Source of the DNA: CAYMKL01 sp964390805 | GTDB lineage: Bacteria > Chloroflexota > Anaerolineae > VGOG01 | Direction: 5' to 3' | DNA: 13,879 nucleotides | NCBI GenBank assembly: GCA_964390805.1 | Contig: CAYMKL010000166.1 | Span: 1-13,879, forward strand | Part shown: positions 1 through 7,311 of the stretch, piece after piece | Numbering within the stretch: position 1 is the first letter of the stretch | Layout of the letters: the number at the start of each line of letters is the position of its first letter | Notes under the pieces: generated by a model | Told to the model about the DNA's origin: nothing | The model's input: only the letters and a program-made list of their open reading frames with translations | Databases searched by the model: none | Position numbers and translations under genes: made by a program

Positions 1-39
1 TAGATGTCAACACCATCTCGGTAATCACCTAACGAGCAT

Positions 40-2181
40 TCATTCACGGGTATTGATGTTAAAGTGCAAGTCGGTAGAGATAATGGCGTCCGAAACATTT
101 TCAACGAGATTAGCCTGGTACCGAATCGTCTCCTCCGCCTGCCTGCGCTCAGTGATGTCTTCCCCTGAACTGAGGGTACCAACGATGTTTCCCGCTTCAT
201 CACACAAATAAGTGTTGTACCATGCGATAAGCCTCTCTTCGCCACTCCTGGTCAAGACGAGGTTTTCGAAGTATTCAACCGCCTCCATCCTGCCAGCCAT
301 CAAGTCGTCGAAAACGATCTTGACTTCTCCCCTGATACTTTCCGGAATGAAGTTGTCGAGCCAGTTTTGGCCGATGATTGACTCTTCCTCGCATCCCAAG
401 ATCTCAGCTCCTCGTCTATTGATGAGGCTGACTTTCTGATCGATATCTATGGCTACGATCATCACCCCCGCAACATCCAGATAACCCTGCGCCCTCTCTT
501 TTTCCGCCCGCAGCGCTTCCTCTGCCCACCTGCGTTCAAGCCACACACCAAGTGTTTCCGCTATGCTATTGAGAAGGTTCTGTTCTTCGGGGATCAGGAA
601 GGGTCTGTCTTCGGCATAGTAGACCCACACTCGCCCCCGAACCTCGCCGCCCACTCGGACGTCCGCATGGAGACGGTGTGACAGCTCCTCGGTGTATCTC
701 TTGGAGGTGAACCGTCTGTCATCCAGCTCGATCACCGGTACGGTTATCTCTGGGAACTGCATGGCCGGAACCAGGTGCTCTACAACTCGCCTGCCAAGTT
801 CATCAACGGACAAATCCTCCTGCATGTCGCGGTGCACCGCATACAGGCAGGTCAACTCCTTCATCCTCTCAACTAGTGCCCACTCCGCCTGTCTGCGCTC
901 GGTGATGTCGCGCATGATGGCGCTATAGAATGCCTCCCCTCCCGCCTCCCACGTGGCAAGGGAAGACTCTACGGAGAACTCGCTGCCGTCTTGTCTCAGC
1001 CCAACCCACTCGGTCATCTCCCCAATCAGGCGAGACTCGACAGCAGAACGAAGTCGCCTCATTGCCTGGCCATGAGCGTCCCGAAATCGTTCGGGTATCA
1101 AGACGGCCAGCGGCCTGCCCAGCATTTCGTCTTCTGTGTAACCAAACATCCTTTGGGCACTAGCGTTACAGAAAACGATGTTCGTCTGGCTATCGGCTGA
1201 TATGATTGCGTCTATAGCTGATTGGGACACGGAACGGAATCTTGCCTCAGACTCCCGCAGCGCCTCCTCCGCCCGCTTGCGCCCGGTGATGTCGCGAGCA
1301 ATTCCTTGCGTGTAAAGGAAGCTCTTGTCGGGCTGCTTGATCTGGTCATCCGGCACATCCCACAGCCCCCGTGCACTGAGAGAAACCGCTCTGTATATCA
1401 CAGCATAATCGCGAGCTTCTCCTGCCTTCGCCAGCAAGCGGATCTCCACATCTTTCATCGCCCGTTCGCTCACTCGTCGTTCCACAAACCCATTCGTGGC
1501 CTTCCCACTGTCATCCGGATGCACGATTTCCTCGAACGGTCTGCCAACCAGTTCTCCTGGATCATAGCCCAGTTGCCGCACTGATGGCGAGATGAAGGCG
1601 ATCTTCCCATCCTCGTTGAGACGGTAGATGATGTCGGGCGCCAGATTCACCAGCATACGATAGCGCTCCTCGCTGTCTCGTAACGCCTCCTCGGCCTGCT
1701 TGCGCCCGGTGATGTCGCGAGCGATGGACATCACGGCAGGCCGTCCGTTGAGTTCGAACAGCATGGCATTGATCTCGACTGGAATCCGCCGCCCGTCTTT
1801 GCCGACATGCGTTGCTTCGATGAGAACATGTCTCTCGGCCAGAAGCCTCTCGATATTCCCGCGAACGTCAATTCCCTCTTCAAGAAGGCTGATGTCTAGC
1901 AGCGATAGCTCTGACAGTTCCTCTCTGGTGTAGCCCAACCTTTGACACGCAACGTCATTGACCTCAACGAATTTGCTCGGCACGCCTTCTGGTGATAGAT
2001 GGTACACGAACACCGCATCATTGCCGCTGTTGAACAACAGGCTATAGCGTGCTTCATCATCCCGCAGCGTCTCATCCACCTGCTTGTGCTTGGTGTTCGC
2101 CGCTTCCAATTCGGCGAGCTGTTGGCGCACTTCTACCAGTTCATTGACGAGTTGAGCCCTGGTCTTATGCTCGTCTTTCAT
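40..2181 (-). CDS. Multi-PAS/GAF sensory protein, C-terminally truncated, no kinase domain
   Basis: The 713-residue protein opens with a short coiled coil (1-40). PAS domains follow at about 45-160, 170-300 and 310-430, each closed by the usual 'DITGR/ERRQAEEAL' linker. A GAF-like segment lies at about 436-550 and another PAS at about 565-680. A fifth PAS starts at about 690 ('NVSDAIISTDL') and stops after roughly 20 residues. PAS and GAF domains bind small ligands or cofactors and normally pass the signal to a histidine kinase, but no HisKA, HATPase, GGDEF or receiver domain is present. A stop inside a PAS start suggests truncation by frameshift or rearrangement; the last ~40 bases of the window are open in another frame without recognisable PAS sequence. 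The start overlaps the upstream kinase gene by 17 bases and has an AAAGGAG site, so the two are probably translationally coupled. It may act in trans with that kinase (inference). Confidence 0.85.
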   Translation of the reverse strand: MKDEHKTRAQLVNELVEVRQQLAELEAANTKHKQVDETLRDDEARYSLLFNSGNDAVFVYHLSPEGVPSKFVEVNDVACQRLGYTREELSELSLLDISLLEEGIDVRGNIERLLAERHVLIEATHVGKDGRRIPVEINAMLFELNGRPAVMSIARDITGRKQAEEALRDSEERYRMLVNLAPDIIYRLNEDGKIAFISPSVRQLGYDPGELVGRPFEEIVHPDDSGKATNGFVERRVSERAMKDVEIRLLAKAGEARDYAVIYRAVSLSARGLWDVPDDQIKQPDKSFLYTQGIARDITGRKRAEEALRESEARFRSVSQSAIDAIISADSQTNIVFCNASAQRMFGYTEDEMLGRPLAVLIPERFRDAHGQAMRRLRSAVESRLIGEMTEWVGLRQDGSEFSVESSLATWEAGGEAFYSAIMRDITERRQAEWALVERMKELTCLYAVHRDMQEDLSVDELGRRVVEHLVPAMQFPEITVPVIELDDRRFTSKRYTEELSHRLHADVRVGGEVRGRVWVYYAEDRPFLIPEEQNLLNSIAETLGVWLERRWAEEALRAEKERAQGYLDVAGVMIVAIDIDQKVSLINRRGAEILGCEEESIIGQNWLDNFIPESIRGEVKIVFDDLMAGRMEAVEYFENLVLTRSGEERLIAWYNTYLCDEAGNIVGTLSSGEDITERRQAEETIRYQANLVENVSDAIISTDLHFNINTRE

Positions 2182-3682
2182 CTCGGTCGACTCCTTTCAA
2201 GGGCAGGGTAAAACTAAACCGACTCCCCTTCCCCTCTCCCTCGCTTTCCACCCAAATCCTACCCCCATGCACCTCCACAAGGCGCTTGGTCATGGATAGA
2301 CCCAATCCCGTGCCCGGTGTCTTTCCCGATAGACCGCCACGGACCTGATAGAACTCCTCGAAAATCTTTTCCCGGTGATCTGGGGCAATGCCGATGCCGG
2401 TATCTGAGACGCTGATGAAGAGTTCTTCTCCATCCTGACCGGCCTCCACCGCAATCGCTCCACCATCCGGGGTGAATTTCGCCGCGTTGGAGAGAAGGTT
2501 GAACATGACTTGCCTGAGCTTGCGCTCGTCCGCAGTGATCTCAAGTGTCTCCAGCTTCGGCGGGACGCGAAGGCTAAGACTGATGCCGTGCCTCAAGCAC
2601 GTCTCCCTGATCATGATCAGGCTGTCTTCCAGCAGGCCCTTTACGTGCACATTGGATAGCTCAAGTTCCATCTTGCCCTCCTCGATCCTGGTGAAGTCCA
2701 GGATGCCGTTGATCAGGGAGAGGAGATGCCTGCCACTCTCCAAAATGTCATTGACGTATTCAGTTTGCTTCTCATTGAGTCCACCGAAATATGGTTCCTG
2801 CAAGACCTGCGAAAAGCCGATAATGGAATTGAGTGGTGTTCTCAGTTCATGACTCATGCTGGCCAGAAACTCGCTCTTGGCGCGGTTGGCGGCTTCGGCT
2901 ACCTGTTTCGCCATGCGTAGTTGCTCTTCCGCCCGCCTGCGCTCCCGCTCACCTCGCCTCAGTTGCTGCGTGCCTAAGACGATCCCGGCCAGGCCCACCA
3001 ACCACAGCAGGCCGTGACCCAGGGCCGACGTAAACATGTCCCTGCGCGCAATGGCCCACAGGGGCTCCATGGGGATCGAAACGCTTATCCCACCTCGAAT
3101 GTCTCCCTCCTGGTATCCCTGCGCAGCGTGGCATTTCAGACACCCCTCTTCGGTAATCAAGGGGCGCATTAGGCGCATGTACTCTTCGCCTTCCATCTCT
3201 TCGACCGACCTGATTTCGGTCTCTCCGCGCTCGAAGCTCCGGAGCGCTTCAGCCTCCCACGGATCGGGGGCATTCTCTGGGCGGATCGGATTCAGGCTCG
3301 TGATGTGTCCGCGAACAGCCTGTTGCTCCTCCGCCAGCTCGTGCACTTGGCGCGTCATGTAGGCCGGATTTATCAACGTCAGCAGTTTACCCGACGGCAT
3401 CATGATTTCGCGTTCGGGGATGTGGGACAGATAGGGGTTGGGTGGCGTCTCTTCAGTCACCGGCGCGTAGACCCCGCCGTGCCCGGCGTTCCAGCGGCGG
3501 TAGATGACGTCTTTCTCATAAGCGACCCGCGCGTAAATGCGCCCCAATTCCAAGGTATCGTGTCTGACGCTGACCACGTTCCACACCAGCGATGCGGCGA
3601 CGACCACCGTCCACACCACTGCCAAGACCCAAGCGTAGCGTTCCAGATGCGAACGTGTTTTGATCTTTTCAGAATCCTCCAT
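2165..3682 (-). CDS. Membrane histidine kinase with haem-binding DUF3365/Tll0287-like sensor domain
   Basis: The protein has 505 residues. A transmembrane helix at about 17-38 is followed by an extracytoplasmic domain with a CxxCH haem c motif (CLKCH, 181-185) and the 'GGISVSIPM' ending typical of DUF3365/Tll0287-like sensors. A second helix lies at about 219-237. A cytoplasmic coiled coil leads to HisKA with phospho-acceptor H278 in 'SMSHELRTP'. HATPase_c follows, with N-box N395/N399, G1 'DTGIGI' (427-432) and G2 'GTGLGL' (457-462). All kinase motifs are intact, so it should autophosphorylate. A covalently bound haem outside the membrane suggests sensing of redox state or a diatomic gas; that ligand is inference. 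It starts 2 bases after the stop of the 64-aa gene and overlaps the PAS protein downstream. No response regulator lies in the window. It resembles a hybrid-less orphan kinase. Confidence 0.92.
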   Translation of the reverse strand: MEDSEKIKTRSHLERYAWVLAVVWTVVVAASLVWNVVSVRHDTLELGRIYARVAYEKDVIYRRWNAGHGGVYAPVTEETPPNPYLSHIPEREIMMPSGKLLTLINPAYMTRQVHELAEEQQAVRGHITSLNPIRPENAPDPWEAEALRSFERGETEIRSVEEMEGEEYMRLMRPLITEEGCLKCHAAQGYQEGDIRGGISVSIPMEPLWAIARRDMFTSALGHGLLWLVGLAGIVLGTQQLRRGERERRRAEEQLRMAKQVAEAANRAKSEFLASMSHELRTPLNSIIGFSQVLQEPYFGGLNEKQTEYVNDILESGRHLLSLINGILDFTRIEEGKMELELSNVHVKGLLEDSLIMIRETCLRHGISLSLRVPPKLETLEITADERKLRQVMFNLLSNAAKFTPDGGAIAVEAGQDGEELFISVSDTGIGIAPDHREKIFEEFYQVRGGLSGKTPGTGLGLSMTKRLVEVHGGRIWVESEGEGKGSRFSFTLPLKGVDRDERRA

Positions 3683-3684
3683 GA

Positions 3685-3879
3685 TTACGTCTCCTCCACC
3701 CGCTTGCCTGCCTGTTCGGCAGACAGGCGCTCAGCGTCTGCCGCCCTGTACTTGTCGTCCCCCTGGTCCTTGGGCCCAGGGACCAAGGGCAGGACAAGTG
3801 CTTCCAGTTCGGCGATCCGTTGGCGCAGTTCTACCAACTCACCTATGAGTTGCTCTTTGGTCTTCTGTTCATCCTTCAT
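3685..3879 (-). CDS. 64-aa coiled-coil mini-protein, probably the leftover N-terminus of a PAS sensor gene
   Basis: The first 27 residues (MKDEQKTKEQLIGELVELRQ...) form an amphipathic coiled coil matching the N-terminus of the PAS protein at 2181 at 19 of 27 positions. The remainder has low complexity and is largely encoded by two palindromic repeats (3751-3798 and 3706-3728). An AGGAAG sequence lies about 10 bases before the ATG, and the stop is 2 bases from the kinase start, so the frame is probably translated and may couple translation of the kinase. Either it is a genuine small protein that pairs with the PAS protein through its coiled coil, or it is the stump of a second sensor gene whose PAS part was replaced by repeats. 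I favour the second reading, because the C-terminal half shows no conserved domain. Confidence 0.55.
   Translation of the reverse strand: MKDEQKTKEQLIGELVELRQRIAELEALVLPLVPGPKDQGDDKYRAADAERLSAEQAGKRVEET
3706..3728. repeat. Small palindromic repeat inside the 64-aa gene
   Basis: A 9-bp stem with one C/A mismatch encloses a TTCGG loop: GCCTGCCTG, then the loop, then CAGACAGGC. It lies within the reading frame of the mini-gene. Palindromes of this GCCTGCC...GGCAGGC type are common dispersed elements in environmental bacterial genomes (general knowledge; not checked here). Confidence 0.7.
3751..3798. repeat. 48-bp near-perfect palindrome inside the 64-aa gene
   Basis: Outer arms CTTGTC/GACAAG and inner arms CCCTGGTCCTTGGGCC/GGCCCAGGGACCAAGGG pair almost completely around a GGGCCC centre, so the stretch could form a very stable hairpin or cruciform. 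It is translated as 'LVLPLVPGPKDQGDDK', an unlikely protein segment. This suggests insertion of a palindromic repeat into an older coding sequence. Confidence 0.75.
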
Positions 3880-3922
3880 CTTGCGTACTTCCTATTGGAG
3901 TTCGTTTAGTTAAAGGAACAGA

Positions 3923-4351
3923 CTATAGTTCCAGTTGAGCATGTCTGAAGAAAGAGTGAGCCAGATGTGCGTTTTGGCGTCTATCGCCCACCGAAGTGGT
4001 CACGGCTTGGCGGAGTTCCTCGACATCATCGGGGATGAAGCTGGCCAGGTCACCGTACTTGGTGTGATTCCAGACCATCTCGACTGGGGTCAGATCAGGG
4101 GCGTAGCTGGGAAGCCACTCCACCTCAAACCAGTCTACTTCGGCCTCTCGCAAGAGCCGAACGGCCTTGCGATGGGCACTGTAGCGATCCATCACCACGA
4201 TGAACTTGCGGCGCAGGTGGCGGTGCAGTAGGTAGAGAAAGGCGATAACCTCCTCGGAGGTGCTGTTGTGGTCGTGGACTTGGAAGTACAAGCCCAACCG
4301 TCGCCGCAGGGGAGACACCGTGATCCCAGCAATGACCGAGAGACGGTCATG
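3923..4351 (-). pseudogene. IS630-family transposase remnant (DDE_3 C-terminal half)
   Basis: An open stretch of about 140 codons carries the C-terminal half of an IS630/DDE_3 transposase. 'HDRLSVIAGITVSPLRRRLGLYFQ' leads into 'VVMDRYSAHR' (second catalytic Asp, residue 44 counted from the GTG at 4318) and 'APDLTPVEMVWNHTKYGDLA' (catalytic Glu, residue 80). An in-frame TAA precedes the HDRL segment. The N-terminal helix-turn-helix and the first catalytic Asp are not recognisable upstream; family members are about 340 residues. It is therefore a dead fragment. Its end lies only about 43 bases from the start of the sensor operon, so insertion may have displaced that operon's promoter. A GGAAC...GTTCC inverted repeat (3915-3932) overlaps the stop and may belong to the element end. 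Confidence 0.8.
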
Positions 4352-4664
4352 TTATGGTCGTGGATAGGCCATTTCAGGCCAGAATCAGCCCTATGTGCCG
4401 TCTATACCAATGGGATTCGGCCAAGTGTTGAATCTAAGCTTAGGATGTACCACACGTGACCACGATGATACTTAACCCCAAGGTGAAGCACTCTATTCAC
4501 CGAGACAGGTGGCGAAGACCGGCCGAATTTGGTATGGGTTTTCAAGCCCGTCATTATGTTTGGCCGTCCATCGACTCACCAGGCTGGGATCCACCCCGAA
4601 TAGGTGTGTGTCACATCTGTCTTCCGATCTGTCTCTCTCACCACTCCACGAAAGGAGACCTAAG
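4352..4664. other. Gene-free stretch between two IS remnants; possible IS110 left-end structured RNA
   Basis: No credible coding sequence is present. The right part lies directly upstream of an IS110-type reading frame. It contains a two-tier fold at 4521-4565: outer stem GGCCGAA/TTTGGCC (one G-T wobble) and inner stem GGGTT/AAGCCC around TTCA. In IS110-group elements the non-coding end upstream of the recombinase encodes the bridge RNA (established for the family). Whether this degraded copy ever carried one is inference. The segment 4352-4450 looks like decayed IS630 sequence with stops in all frames. Confidence 0.35.
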
Positions 4665-5265
4665 ATGCAAACACGTTTCTTCGGCCTCGACCTTCACAAG
4701 AAGTATGCCACAGTTTGCGCAATTAGTCAACAGGGCCAGGTGCTACTGAGAGAAGAGCGCCTCTCTCTCGACCAGTTGCCTCGCTGGGCAGCCCGTACCC
4801 TGAGACCTACTGACGCTGTGGCCTTGGAGGCAACCACCAACGTCGGATCCGACTGGCTCAAGGGGCCACACGGCTCAAGAATCGCATTCACGCCATCCTG
4901 CACCGAAACCAGATTTGTTCGCCTTACCGCAACCTGTTCACTCGTGCGGGAAGGGCCTGGCTGGTAAGCATCGATCTGCCGGAGGTGGAGAAGATCCTCA
5001 TCACACAGAACCTTCAACTGCTGGAAAGCACCCAACAGGCCCTAGCTGAAATGAACCACCTTCTGGCTCGTTTGGCTAAGCAGGATGAGCGGGTACCTAT
5101 CCTGATGCAGATCCCGGGCATTAACGTCTTTGCAGCCCTGACCATCCTGGCCGAGGTGGGAGACATCGCTCGCTTCGCTAACGCCAAGAAGTTATCGAGC
5201 TACGCTGGCTCAGTGCCTTCTGTCCATCGCTCTGGGCAGAAACACAGCACCGGTCGGATCACCGC
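4665..5265 (+). pseudogene. IS110-family transposase (DEDD recombinase), internally deleted and frameshifted
   Basis: Translation starts at ATG 4665 after AAAGGAG (4651-4657) and reads 'MQTRFFGLDLHKKYATVCAI', the typical IS110 N-terminus, with catalytic Asp9 and Glu55 ('ALEATTNV'). After about residue 64 the family match stops, and it resumes in the +2 frame at about 4868 with 'TRLKNRIHAILHRNQI'. It then continues through the transposase-20 region: 'RVPILMQIPGINVFAALTILAEVGDIARFANAKKLSSYAGSVPSVHRSG'. The linking ~100 residues, which hold the two other catalytic Asps, are missing, so an internal deletion caused the frame change. The match ends again near 5265, before the usual C-terminus. The element is non-functional. 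IS110 enzymes act on both DNA ends with a bridge RNA guide; any guide would have to lie just upstream. Confidence 0.85.
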
Positions 5266-5376
5266 TCTGGCAGCAGCAGCGCCTTCGCCTTGGAGTGCCT
5301 TCGCCAAATCCAGATCAACCATGTCACCCAGATCAAGCGGGGTGGGCATATCTACCACCTCACTGGAACGGCCTAA
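5266..5376 (+). pseudogene. Possible C-terminal scrap of another transposase (IS1634/IS4-like)
   Basis: Immediately after the IS110 match ends, a different frame (5281-5376) reads 'AFALECLRQIQINHVTQIKRGGHIYHLTGTA' and stops. The 'LxxLRxIQINxV' pattern recalls the tail of IS1634/IS4-type DDE transposases. The match is from memory and short, so the family call is tentative. If right, one element was truncated by insertion of, or deletion into, another. Confidence 0.28.
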
Positions 5377-5393
5377 AAGCAGCTGCCTGATGA

Positions 5394-5435
5394 GGGGCTG
5401 TGGGCACCTGGATGGCATTTCCTGCTCACAGCCCC
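5394..5435. repeat. 9-bp inverted repeat with a long loop
   Basis: GGGGCTGTG (5394-5402) pairs with CACAGCCCC (5427-5435) across a 24-base loop. It lies in the IS debris and may be an element end or a decayed terminator. No T-tract follows. Confidence 0.4.
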
Positions 5436-5490
5436 AAGAGCGCAACTTTACCCGTACATAGGTATCAGATTTTACCTCAATTGACAATAC

Positions 5491-5525
5491 CCAAACAAAA
5501 AGAGGGCTCTACCTGAGAACCCTCT
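5491..5525 (-). terminator. Rho-independent terminator on the minus strand
   Basis: On the minus strand, AGAGGGTTCTC and GAGCCCTCT form a stem (AGAGGG/CCCTCT plus CTC/GAG with a small bulge) followed by TTTTTG. It is placed to end minus-strand transcription from the truncated comEC. Because comEC is broken, it may have arrived with the rearranged DNA. Confidence 0.6.
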
Positions 5526-5594
5526 TCCTCCAAGCTATTTGATTTTCCCCTGGAAAAGTGGAAAATTAAATCCTCAATCAGAGTCAGCAACCAA

Positions 5595-5632
5595 CAACTT
5601 TCTCACCATTCAGCAACTTTCTCACCATTCAA
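5595..5632. repeat. 19-bp tandem duplication, two copies
   Basis: CAACTTTCTCACCATTCAG (5595-5613) is followed directly by CAACTTTCTCACCATTCAA (5614-5632), differing only at the last base. It sits in non-coding debris just past the end of the truncated comEC. The rest of 5377-5657 shows no gene. Confidence 0.85.
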
Positions 5633-5657
5633 CAGCCTGGTCATCTTCATCAGCGTC

Positions 5658-6953
5658 TCAGCATCTATTGTCCACCCAAGAGCACAATGTGTTTCCCGTC
5701 TGTGCCGGCAAAACGAGGAAGTTGCTGAGCAGGGTAACCAGAGATAGCTGGCGGAAGTGGTAGACGATGATGGGCATGACGGTGATTGTGGCTGCAAGAG
5801 TAACGACGAAAGCCTCATTCAAGAGCTCGACAGCTCGCTTGGCGGTCCCGGGCGAGAGCACCCTGGATAGCAGCCTCTCAAACCAGCTTTGCAGCGGGGG
5901 CGTGTAGAGGATCAGACCCAGGGTAGCAGCAAAGGACAACTGGAAGCCCAGGTCCCACAAGGTCTGGGGATTGATGAGAGTCATCAATACGGCGGCCGCT
6001 ATGAGCGAGGTGAGGGCCTCGGTCTGGCGGCCGTAGTGGGTGGCGATGACGTAGAGGCAGCCCATGATAGCTGCTCGTACCACTGCCGCCGAAGCTCCCA
6101 CCAGGATGGTGTAAACGATGATGCCGGCCAGGGCCACAGGCATGGCCCGCCGCTTGCCGAAAAGTCGCGTGCTGAGGCGGCTGAAGAGTCCGGCGATAAT
6201 CGAGATGTTAAAGCCTGAGATGGCGATGATATGGGCGGTGCCCGTGGCCGAGAAGGCTTCCATCAGGTCGGCGGGAATGCCCGTCTCGATTCCCAAGAGT
6301 ATGCCTGTCAGCAGCGCGGCCTGAGGTTCGTGCAGGATGAGAGCGATGACCCCCTGGGCTCGTCTCTTGAAACCTAGTAGGGCTCGTCGCCAAGCGCTGC
6401 CCTGACCACGCGCTATGAGGGTGATCTGGGCGCGTCGCAAGGTCGAGTAGATGCCCTGACGAGCCAGATACTCTCGATAGGAGAAGTCCTCTAGCTCTGG
6501 CGGAGTCTCCAGTACCCCCTCGATTTCGAGCTCGTCGCCATAGTCGTACTGCGGATAGCGAGGAGCGCGCACCAGCACGGTGCCGCTCACCGCGTGCTTC
6601 TGGCCGTCCATCTCCATCTTGGAGGCCGCCACCCGCAGGTTGGTGTAGGTATCGCGCACATCGGCTTCGTCGCTGACGACGCCTTCGATCTTGATCCAGC
6701 CCTGGTCATTGTAGTGAGCTATGTGGCCTTCACCGAAACCCTGAAGAGGTGCGCTGTAGTTGAAACGCAGAGTGCCGAGGAGCAAAGAGAGAAAGCAGAC
6801 GCTGATCAGCCTGACTCGCTGATCCCTGCGCCATAGGAGCAGGCCCGCCAGCGGCAATGATGTCAGCAGCCAAACGAACCCTGATGGCAAGTCGAGCAAG
6901 GAGCCCAGGATGACACCTGCCAGCCAGGCACAGCCGAGGTAGATGAGGGTCAT
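5658..6953 (-). CDS. comEC: ComEC/Rec2 DNA-uptake channel, truncated in the membrane domain
   Basis: The 431-residue protein has N-terminal hydrophobic helices (about 1-60). A DUF4131/OB-like region follows at about 75-185. Next comes the Competence domain, with 'LLTGILLGIETGIPADLMEAFSATGTAHIIAISGFNISII' and, at 336-343, 'GFQLSFAA'. ComEC forms the inner-membrane channel that brings single-stranded DNA into the cell during transformation. Family similarity stops after 'NFLVLPAQ' (residue 418, near base 5700); the last 13 residues are unrelated read-through. Full-length proteins run 700-800 residues, with more helices and a C-terminal metallo-beta-lactamase domain, both missing here. Their absence and the IS debris right downstream indicate disruption, so function is doubtful. 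The metallo-hydrolase at 7843 is a different family member, not the lost domain. It begins at ATG 6953 with a weak GAG-type ribosome site. Confidence 0.9.
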   Translation of the reverse strand: MTLIYLGCAWLAGVILGSLLDLPSGFVWLLTSLPLAGLLLWRRDQRVRLISVCFLSLLLGTLRFNYSAPLQGFGEGHIAHYNDQGWIKIEGVVSDEADVRDTYTNLRVAASKMEMDGQKHAVSGTVLVRAPRYPQYDYGDELEIEGVLETPPELEDFSYREYLARQGIYSTLRRAQITLIARGQGSAWRRALLGFKRRAQGVIALILHEPQAALLTGILLGIETGIPADLMEAFSATGTAHIIAISGFNISIIAGLFSRLSTRLFGKRRAMPVALAGIIVYTILVGASAAVVRAAIMGCLYVIATHYGRQTEALTSLIAAAVLMTLINPQTLWDLGFQLSFAATLGLILYTPPLQSWFERLLSRVLSPGTAKRAVELLNEAFVVTLAATITVMPIIVYHFRQLSLVTLLSNFLVLPAQTGNTLCSWVDNRC

Positions 6954-7055
6954 CTCTCACATCTTTCTATTGCCATTGAATAGTGTAGAATCTCGCCTGA
7001 ATGTCGCAGTCAGTTACCCCGGGACCTGGGGTTACAAGCCAGCCTATTGTAGCAT

Positions 7056-7092
7056 AGAAGCCCGTCTGGTGCAATCCAGACGGGCTTCTTTT
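7056..7092 (+). terminator. Strong hairpin terminator with no plus-strand gene upstream
   Basis: A perfect 14-bp stem, AGAAGCCCGTCTGG/CCAGACGGGCTTCT, with loop TGCAAT is followed by TTTT. The nearest upstream gene (comEC) runs on the other strand, and only about 100 bases lie between. It may end a short untranslated transcript or insulate the downstream regulator promoter. In 6954-7055 I see no coding sequence, only an imperfect ACCCC...GGGGT hairpin near 7015-7033. Confidence 0.75.
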
Positions 7093-7134
7093 GTACTATT
7101 CATAATGAGTGAAAACGCAAAATCCGGCGCTAAA

Positions 7135-7200
7135 TTCACGCCTGCTTCACGTCTTATTCATGTTATCTTTATTCCTTATTCACGCATCTTTTACCCACAA
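7135..7200 (+). promoter_or_regulatory. Tandem array of 11-bp direct repeats, candidate operator
   Basis: Units start at 7135, 7146, 7157, 7168, 7179 and 7190: TTCACGCCTGC, TTCACGTCTTA, TTCATGTTATC, TTTATTCCTTA, TTCACGCATCT, TTTACCCACAA. Copies 1, 2, 3 and 5 share TTCAYG exactly in phase; 4 and 6 are degenerate. An 11-bp period places each copy on nearly the same DNA face. The array ends about 15 bases before an extended -10 and precedes two BldC-like genes. BldC itself binds direct repeats head-to-tail as cooperative multimers (established for Streptomyces), so autoregulation through this array is a reasonable inference. Confidence 0.6.
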
Positions 7201-7213
7201 ACAGGCGGGAATC

Positions 7214-7222
7214 TGCTATAAT
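7214..7222 (+). promoter_or_regulatory. Extended -10 promoter for the twin HTH genes
   Basis: TGC followed by TATAAT (7217-7222) is a perfect extended -10. The -35 is weak: CCCACA at 17-bp spacing, or TTTACC (7190-7195) at 21 bp. The longer spacing is close to the stretched spacers used by MerR-type activators. This leaves about 85 bases of leader before the first start codon. Confidence 0.6.
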
Positions 7223-7311
7223 GCAGATAGTTCACCCAATTTACAATGGTTTTGCCCGCTTTCGGGAGAGGTTCTTGGGTAATCGAAGTTCTTTAGAAAG
7301 GAGGTGCGAGA

